From: Dermanyssus gallinae
Taxonomy: Eukaryota; Arthropoda; Arachnida; Mesostigmata; Dermanyssidae
Length of the DNA stretch: 64,000 nt
NCBI GenBank assembly: GCA_003439945.1
Contig: QVRM01005948.1
Location: forward strand, 417,001 to 481,000
Direction of reading: 5' to 3'
This document shows, piece by piece, positions 57,700 through 64,000 of this stretch. Position 1 is the first letter of the stretch; each line of letters begins with the position of its first letter. The position numbers and the translations under genes are program-made. The notes under the pieces were generated by a model that saw only the letters and a list, made by a program, of their open reading frames with translations, ran no database searches and had not been told where the DNA came from.

Positions 57700-58810
57700 T
57701 AATTTTAGCTTCGTTCGGTCCTTTCCTCCTACACAACGGTAAGGCATTCCCAAGATAAATTTTACCCGCCTACAGAAAGCGTTAAAAATGAAAGTACCTC
57801 ATTTCATTCAGTGTTCGGCAGTGGAAAATTTTACACTTCTAGAGGAAGCCTGCCGCTAATCTTGTTCGCGTGCTTAGTCGTTTTAAAATACACACAGTGG
57901 AAAACATTTACACGCTGTAATATTTCAATGTTTGCATACAACCTTTTGTGAGGTATCGTTCTTACGTAGATTGCAATTCCTTTTTTCACAGTCGGAGTTA
58001 TGCTTGTAATCAGGGTATGATTGCACCGGGATCGATGAGTGATGAGGTGATAGTACACGGGACGGTTGTGCTTTTTATACGGGTACGCACGCTCAGATTA
58101 AGTAGTAGCATGTATCCACGTGTGTTTACCTATAGTTGCTGTGAATTGTGAAGATGCCGTGCTAGTGGACTAAATCGTTTGAGTGTAAATTTGAAAATGT
58201 GTTGTCTCATATATTGTTCGGCGTTCTCACAAACGCACCAAATGCTGTTTTGAAGTTTTTGTGACGATCAATAACTACCGTGATTACCGTTTGTGTAAAG
58301 TGCTTATACAAAGCACTCCTTTAATTTTGTTGAGATTGATTTCCTGCTTCATTGCTTAACTCGTCTTGTTTCAGCCATTTTCATTTATCGAAAACTTGAG
58401 CGTTATGAAATGCAGTTCTGTGATCAAACCACGTTTTAAATTGAAAAACTGAACATTGAAATCCAGCTCCCGCCTGCATCCTAAGACAGTCAATCGCCCT
58501 CGTCCCATTTGGTGTAATAGCCAGATACTGAAAAGCGAAAGACCTGTCACCGCTTGCGACAAGTGTGCACGCGCCGTAAAGCGCAAGGTACAAGGTAGCA
58601 AAACACAGGCTTGAGTTTTCTATCTATGGGAAGAGATACGGCAATTAAGACTAGTAAAATAAACCACAAGGACTCATGGCTTGAGAAGGTTTAAAAAACG
58701 CTTGGGGCAAAGGGTACATAGTGATAAAATGCTCACTAGCGTCGACTATGTTACGGAAAACGCCACGTTTGACCCTTATACAACCCGCAACCCGATAAAC
58801 CGCAGAAAGA
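57700..58810. other. No gene recognised
   Basis: Overlapping plus/minus frames (57831-58151, 58371-58601) have no domains. Confidence 0.5.
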
Positions 58811-58860
58811 CCCCCTACAAATCAAGTCGAGTCAAGTCAAAAACACCTTTATTCAAGGGT
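58811..58860 (-). mobile_element. LINE 3' tail remnant related to the 3.9 kb tail
   Basis: On the minus strand it reads AATAAAGGTGTTTTTGACTT followed by GACTCGACTTG, comparable to AATAAAGGTGCGTTTGAATT at 3886-3905. A polyadenylation-like signal followed by pentanucleotide (GACTT)n is a LINE-type tail. No coding part can be recognised upstream of it on that strand. Confidence 0.45.
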
Positions 58861-60189
58861 CATATATGCCTGAGCATACATTGCTTTTTGTCAACAAACA
58901 AAAATACATCCGAATATAATTATTACAAACATCAGGCCTGTGGATTTTGCTGACTTTGTGGAACTCTCCGCGAGAATGTGTTGTTTATCTTCACTGAGCG
59001 CGTAACTTTCAGTGATATAACATTCACTATACAATAACTATGCTTTCCTGTCGATCCAAAGAAGCTAAGCGCGTTATCAACGGACAACATGTAGTAACAT
59101 GGCCTCAAGGATCATGAACTCTGGTTTATAGTAAGAAGATTCGCAGAATTTGTCTTCGAGGCGAAAATAACCGCTACACAAAGTCAAGCAGCCTTAATTG
59201 CAATATCAAGTGGCCAGGTGAACTAACCTCTAGAAGGCATTATTGCGGCCACCTCCGAGAAAGGGCAAAGAGGACGACTTGATTTTGGTGAATTTGCGAG
59301 TTTCACACTGGCATGGCTTTAACAACGATGTGCCCGGTGCGCGTCTTGCAATTTACCAGTTTTTCCAGCAGCGAAACGATTAACAGCAGGAGGTACTGCC
59401 AGTAGTGCGTGACCGCTTGAAGCAAGCCATCATCGAAAAGCGTCCCGGTTTGTGCAATCGTTGTGGAGTTGTCGTATTCCACCATGACAACGCTCGGCCG
59501 CATACATCTGTGGTGACGTACCGAAGGTGCTAAATAATGCAAGGGATGTTTAACTTTGCCTATCGTATGATCTTGATAATGCCGCTTTATACTGTCTCTG
59601 CTCCGCTCACTTCAGAATTGCCGGGAAAGAAAACATTTTGAGCGTTTTGAGGCAAGCGTGTTGTCGAGAAGGGTCGTCTGCTGCTGCTTTTGTTGTAGTA
59701 TTCAGAAGTAAGCGAGTTCATTCTTGCTAAACGTGCTTTAAGTTGACCTGGTTGTGTGTTTTGTTAGCGAAACAAAAAGGGCGCCTGTGAGTGTCCATTC
59801 GCGTGAAATTCGGCCATGTGTGTTCTTCTGTTGTCAAAAAGTTAACGAAACGTTTGTCCTTGTTCAACTTTGTGGTTTCAGTTCAAACTCCAACTACACC
59901 ATATATTTAGATAATAATGCATACTGTACACATAATTAATTTCATGTAATCTAAAGCTTTGCATGACTTTGCATTTTAGTCTCAAACTGATATATCGGTA
60001 GATGACCGCCTGGCATTAGTCAGTGCATCGGCTCCAAACGGAACAACGGTTTGTTTTAAATCAAAAGATTCGCGATGCAACGAGATTTGTTCCGGATTTC
60101 TCCATTCCATTCAGACGTGACATTAGTGGGTACGTGACCTCTTATCCTACGCAATCCGGCGTTGATTAGTCAGTCATAAAATCCAATTA

Positions 60190-60190
<1 letters not shown>
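58861..60190. other. No gene recognised
   Basis: Frames 59303-59542 (minus) and 59754-59939 (plus) carry no motif that I can name. Confidence 0.5.
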
Positions 60191-60191
<1 letters not shown>

Positions 60192-60230
<39 letters not shown>

Positions 60231-60237
60231 TATATAC
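60192..60237. repeat. (TA)n microsatellite before repeat copy 2
   Basis: TA array followed by GTATGTATGTA, immediately before the second copy of the 55.9 kb repeat. Confidence 0.93.
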
Positions 60238-60255
60238 AAATATGTATGTATGTAA

Positions 60256-60622
60256 GGCATCGTTCGACGGCCGTATGGAGACTGGAGCGCGCCTATCTAC
60301 ACTCCCATAACGTAACGCACGTGACGACTTTACGAGGCCAAACTATGCCGAGTATGTTGCTTGCTCCGATATGTATTTTGATCTATTGGGCTTGTCTGTG
60401 ATCCAGCCAATCGAATCCTCGTTACGCTGTGCTATCAATGCCCGCGCGCGCGTAGGAGGAAGATGATTATCCGCTAGCGCCGAGACTGTCATAGAGACGT
60501 CAACATAGGCGTCATCCGTCTGTTTCCGAGAACTGGCGGGCCCAGCCGTTCGGCAGCTTTGGCCCGTCATACGTCACACAAACAGAGTGCACGAGCCCGC
60601 TGCCGCCGACTGCAGAGACCAG
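60256..60622 (+). repeat. Unclassified interspersed repeat, copy 2
   Basis: Second copy of the 55855-56232 family, about 80 percent identical by eye, same orientation, also with a CG-rich GCGCGCGCG block and preceded by (TA)n. The left edges of the two copies coincide within a few bases after their TA arrays. Confidence 0.88.
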
Positions 60623-60744
60623 CCAACCTAAATGAATAGTGGATAACGACCAGACAGCATCATCGTTTGTTATAGGTATATGGACACCGCCTTTCCCCCA
60701 TCTGCAACATACTCTACCTACATCCATTAGACAGGTCTCCGCTG

Positions 60745-60855
60745 CAGCGGCATGTGCAGCGGAAGTATTTCTACTACTATTTTCGTTATTATTATTATTA
60801 TTATTGGAGCTTCAGAGAGGCAACGCCAAGACGATGTTGAGTGTGCAGCGGCACT
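60745..60855 (+). pseudogene. Possible C-terminal scrap of the YLDDG/R2-like LINE ORF2
   Basis: After an (ATT)n run (60788-60804) the frame reads LELQRGNAKTML, comparable to RLSLEIQRGNATSVL in the 22.4-22.8 kb fragment. Only about 12 residues match, so this is tentative. The trinucleotide run beside it echoes the (AAT)n next to the copy at the left edge. Confidence 0.35.
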
Positions 60856-60859
60856 TGAG

Positions 60860-61770
60860 CGCTAGTAATATAAGCAATATTGTAAATGTTATATAATTCA
60901 TAAATTAGTAATTGCGATACATGTGCATAATTATAAGAATAATAAACCCTTGTTTTCCAAAAAAAAGTTATTATTATGTTTTATTACATGTTATACAATG
61001 TTACAGTTGTGAGGTATGAACGTATTAATGCAAATAATTTAAATAATTACTTTACCCCATGGCGCCTAAAATAGATACCGCGTTCCTTCTGCAAACGGCC
61101 AAAGGCTTGCCTCAAGAGTTGACCTTCTCATCGGTCGCTCGTGACCTCCTGATTTCGCTTACTTAAATCTTTAAGAAATACTTTAATTCGCTTGCTGATT
61201 AATAATAAATTATGAACGAGGCAGTGTAGCACAACGAAGCAAGCTCTGCTACGCACCTTAGTCCCAACCTTCTTTCGCTGAGTGGAAGTGTGACCCTGTC
61301 CCAGGATCTGCCAGTAAGGGCCACGTTTAGGACTTCACCCAGTATCTCCTTTGTCACCTCGTCAAATGTTTGCAAATTATTACAGTGTTAACCTGTAGGT
61401 GACGTGCGTACGATGTAGTTTAGCCTAGGATGTATCTCCATCGGCATAACGTAGCTAGGAGACGGTAAACATTTTTGGATCGTTGTCAAGAATAATCTCG
61501 ACTGGTTCTATCTGGGCCTGGGTCGGAATATCTGGAGCGGAGTAATCGGGTGGCCGGTCAACGGAAAGTGTGTGGGTTGGTCCTCCGTGAACACGGATTA
61601 AATATATATGTAGTCAGCGGAGCGACCTTACAAATTTTCTACAGACGTCACAAATTAATTTTAGTTGGGAACGGGTTTAAGAACGATCGGGGTTTGATTA
61701 GGGGGTTCAGTGTTTATTGTTTGTGGGCGGGAAATTGGTCAACTTCGCATATTCCAGTTAAATCTGGTGG
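60860..61770. other. No gene recognised
   Basis: AT-rich left part, then unassigned sequence. The plus frame 61550-61786 has no domain. Confidence 0.5.
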
Positions 61771-61774
61771 CGCC

Positions 61775-61830
61775 GGCAATGGATAGGGAAGGTGTGGTGG
61801 CATAGCACCTTACCTTCCCTATCCATTGCC
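61775..61830. repeat. Perfect 19 bp inverted repeat with 18 bp loop
   Basis: Arms GGCAATGGATAGGGAAGGT (61775-61793) and ACCTTCCCTATCCATTGCC (61812-61830) are exact complements. The loop has its own GGTG/CACC complementarity. The precise match implies a recent origin or selection. Confidence 0.92.
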
Positions 61831-62585
61831 TGAAAGTATCCAAGTGTCAGTAAAGCACCTCAGTCCTGGTAGTGTCCGAGCATTCCGTGAGCTCATCTAT
61901 ACCAAGACATCTGAAGTCAGCTGTCGTGGTCAGTTGCTTGGCCTTTATTTTGGTGCCTCACATGCCCTCGCACAAACTCGTCTTCACTCGCCAAGAGCCG
62001 TCCGCCTTTATAACTAGCTCCTTAGGTCTGAATGACTTGCCGGCCTCTTCCCTAATAATTTGCTTTGACAATCAACGCTAAGTTGCCTACGCATGCCATG
62101 GTCCTCGTATGTTTCGGCATCCCTGCCATTTCAAGCACTGCATTGTACGAAAAGTTCCACAGGAACGAGGATCCTCTGGGCGACTCCCGCCTACATGTTG
62201 TACTCTGCGCCTTTTCCTAAAGTGGTTCGGTGCAGCTGATGTTAGCTGACTATGAATTGCCTGAGGTAGAGAAAAATACCCGTGTCCATCCTCGATAACT
62301 AGTACAAGAGGAACACTGCAATCAAATAATGGTAGTAGTCGTAGCCTACTGCACGACTAGGTCTCGTCCTTCAGCAGTCCTGCCTTCTCCAACAAATGAA
62401 AGTAGTACCAGGACAAAGATAATTACTTCCAAAACAAACAACCAGCAAAGCCGAAACTCGAACTTGCTATAGTCGGTCTGTTGTCAACTTAGACGGCCAG
62501 TACGTATAAGAAAGAGAACTAACGGTAGGAACTCAAGTCATACCGGTGGGGCAGCACGGCCTATCCTTGTTACGACTAACGCCAG
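61831..62585. other. No gene recognised
   Basis: Frames 61826-62081 lack a domain. Nothing assignable before the R1-like RT trace. Confidence 0.5.
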
Positions 62586-62589
62586 TTGT

Positions 62590-63160
62590 TGAAATGAAGG
62601 TGATAAGTGTAGCGTGCCCCAAAAGTGGCAAACAAAAAAGCGCTAAAACGGGACGGTATACATTCGAGGCTATTAAAGTCCTTGCAAAAGAAAGCTTAGG
62701 TCTAAATTGGAAAACGGCGGATAGATTGTTCCTGTAGGGATGCTTCTCAGTAGCCGGCAAGAAAGCCAAGGTTCTGCTATTAAAAAAAAAACTGGAAACC
62801 CCTCGTCATACCCGCTACTGTGCCTAATAAGCATAATTGTAAAAATGTTTGAGGCGATAATAGCCCACCGTCTGATTTGGAGCTAGAGAGGGATGCGGCT
62901 GATTTGCAGATCACCTATGACGTTTCTGTAAGGGGTGATTTATACCTTTGGCAATTCAGACAATATTGGAGGTCGCAGACAAGAAGCGACAAAGGGGGTT
63001 TAACTCTGTGAGATGGGAAGTAATACGACAGGCACCGGGAGCCAAGGGTGCCTTCGGTAAGTTGTCGCTAACTATCTAAGCGAACGGACACTACACTAGG
63101 AAAAAGGTGAACATCTTTTGACCGCGGGAGTGCCACAGGGCTTAGGTAAGGCTTGTAACA
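62590..63160 (+). pseudogene. R1/Jockey-like RT fragment, decayed
   Basis: Plus-strand traces in order: CPKSGKQKSAKTGRYTFEAIKVLAKE (a mutated K-A-P-G-P-D-G region, about 62613-62690), KKLETPRHTRY and SIIVKMFEAIIAHRL (the SY.PL.L.....K..E.....RL block, 62790-62870), FNSVRWEVI near 63000 (R1-type motif A), VANYLSERT near 63060, and LTAGVPQGL near 63120-63145 (motif B start). YADD does not follow; the sequence leaves the family near 63160. Several frames are used. Confidence 0.7.
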
Positions 63161-63295
63161 AAGAAATGGTTTTGATTAAAAGGTCATCGCGACCGTGGAT
63201 TGTTCTGCATATTGTACATATGTATACGTCAGCGGGACGAAGCGGGAAAGTCAGATGTGCAGATTTAGGTTGAATTTATAAAAAACATTATATAT
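63161..63295. other. Unassigned spacer
   Basis: Between the plus-strand RT trace and the minus-strand LINE tail; nothing recognised. Confidence 0.4.
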
Positions 63296-63800
63296 ATATA
63301 TAATTGATTGATTGATTTATTGTTCGCTTGGCATGTATACCTAAATACACATGTCACCATTTTATATCACGGGCGCTTAGAGCGGCAGCATATATATTAC
63401 TTACGCATCCATATAATCTATGTCTACTTCAATACCTACTTAGTATTTGCTTTCCATTGTGACAACCTCTTCGCTGTAATATCGACCAGGTCATTTCTAA
63501 CATTTGGTCCTTGAGCTAGGGCCTCCGACAGATCTATATCTCTGCCCCCCCCCCCTAAGGCTATAAATTCTTTATTAATACGTTCGATTGACTTATTATC
63601 TGGCCCACATGCTCGACATTCTGTACTTTGCTTCTCCTTATATTTAGCTCTATGAATCATTGTATTCAACATCCCTGCCCTGGCATCTGCTAATAGCCCA
63701 CTCGCTCTTGAATTATCGTATACCCATTCTACCCCGCCCCTTTTCCTGCTTTCATTTTAGCAATCTCAACTTCCTTGCACGTTTCATTTTGCCCTGCTTT
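63296..63800 (-). pseudogene. I-group-like LINE ORF2 C-terminus with (ATCA)n-type tail
   Basis: The minus frame 63672-63436 reads CRACGPDNKSIERI, then EALAQGPNVRNDLVDITAKRLSQW; in frame before it, NSRASGLLADARAGMLNTMI (near 63680-63730). The pattern NSR.SGLL...RAG.L followed by CxxCG...SIEHI and a final RLxxW is the C-terminal end of I/Jockey-group LINE ORF2s that are common in chelicerate genomes. On the same strand the 3' end is AATAAATCAATCAATCAATT at 63302-63321, a tetranucleotide tail. The 5' part may run off the window, but beyond 63800 I see no clear coding. Confidence 0.65.
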
Positions 63801-64000
63801 TTCTTTTGGATCTTACGTCAACTTTTATTTCCTCCTCTGTATGCCACGGATGACCTCCAATGCCTCCTTAATCTCCACTGCTCCTATGTGTTCCCCCTCC
63901 ATCGGGAAGTAACTCCCGTTGTCGTGATTCCCCCTGTACCTACTGTACCAATCTTCCCTGTATCCATATTGTCCCCTCCTCTCTCTTTTGTCCCTGGATC
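63801..64000. other. Window end, no clear feature
   Basis: CT-rich on the plus strand. It could be upstream coding of the minus-strand LINE, but frames are not convincing. Confidence 0.35.

Overview
This window is eukaryotic, transposon-dominated DNA. There are no bacterial-style operons. Long (TA)n and (AAT)n microsatellites are frequent, many non-LTR (LINE) reverse transcriptase remnants lie on both strands, and a tRNA-derived SINE family is scattered through it. The mixture (CR1-like, R1-like, I/Jockey-like and R2-superfamily-like LINEs, a Tc1-like DNA transposon and Pol III SINEs) fits an arthropod. My guess is a tick or mite (chelicerate), from the style of the retrotransposon C-termini, but the sequence alone does not prove it. 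I could not support any host protein-coding gene, rRNA gene or functional tRNA gene.

Layout. 1-590: minus-strand reverse transcriptase (RT) remnant of a family with an unusual YLDDG active site, abutting a 190 bp (AAT)n array. 3.4-3.9 kb: 3' end of a CR1-like LINE with a (GAATT)n tail; a second 3' copy lies at 15.8 kb and a related degraded RT at 54.8-55.65 kb. 6.7 kb: zinc-knuckle ORF1 relic. 12.7-14.05 kb: a defunct Tc1-like transposon with ~100 bp inverted repeats. 19.6-20.4 kb and 23.3-26.6 kb: two minus-strand LINEs of one family; beside the longer one, an ORF1 (27.2-28.3 kb) lies in inverted orientation, as expected from twin priming. 28.9-36.0 kb: an R1-like element split by a 665 bp tandem duplication and by the best-preserved element here, a ~4.7 kb CR1-like LINE (30.6-35.4 kb) whose ORF2 appears broken by one 10 bp tandem duplication. 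37.8-37.96 kb: long palindrome around a (TA)n core. 40.7-43.2 and 51.1-52.85 kb: decayed R1-like LINE pieces. 45.4-49.4 kb: an element with a CCHC gag-like ORF1 placed 3 bp before an ORF2 that has an N-terminal C2H2 finger, an RT and a restriction-like endonuclease-type C-terminus. 53-54.4 kb: diverged noncoding duplication. 55.9 and 60.3 kb: two copies of an unclassified ~370 bp repeat, each next to (TA)n. 57.5 kb: possible aspartic-protease relic. 62.6-63.8 kb: further LINE fragments.

How the parts relate. The autonomous-type elements are APE-endonuclease LINEs (CR1-like, R1-like, I/Jockey-like), an R2-superfamily-like element and a Tc1-like transposon. Nearly all carry stops, frameshifts or deletions; only the CR1-like element at 30.6-35.4 kb looks recent. 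The SINEs depend on a partner LINE; their 3' ends share a short hairpin that could be the RT recognition signal. The insertion order can partly be read: a SINE sits in the R1-like RT at 52.85 kb, and the CR1-like LINE sits inside an R1-like element.

Limits: all homology calls are from motif recognition by eye. Clade names are best guesses, boundaries are approximate unless stated, and no database search was run.
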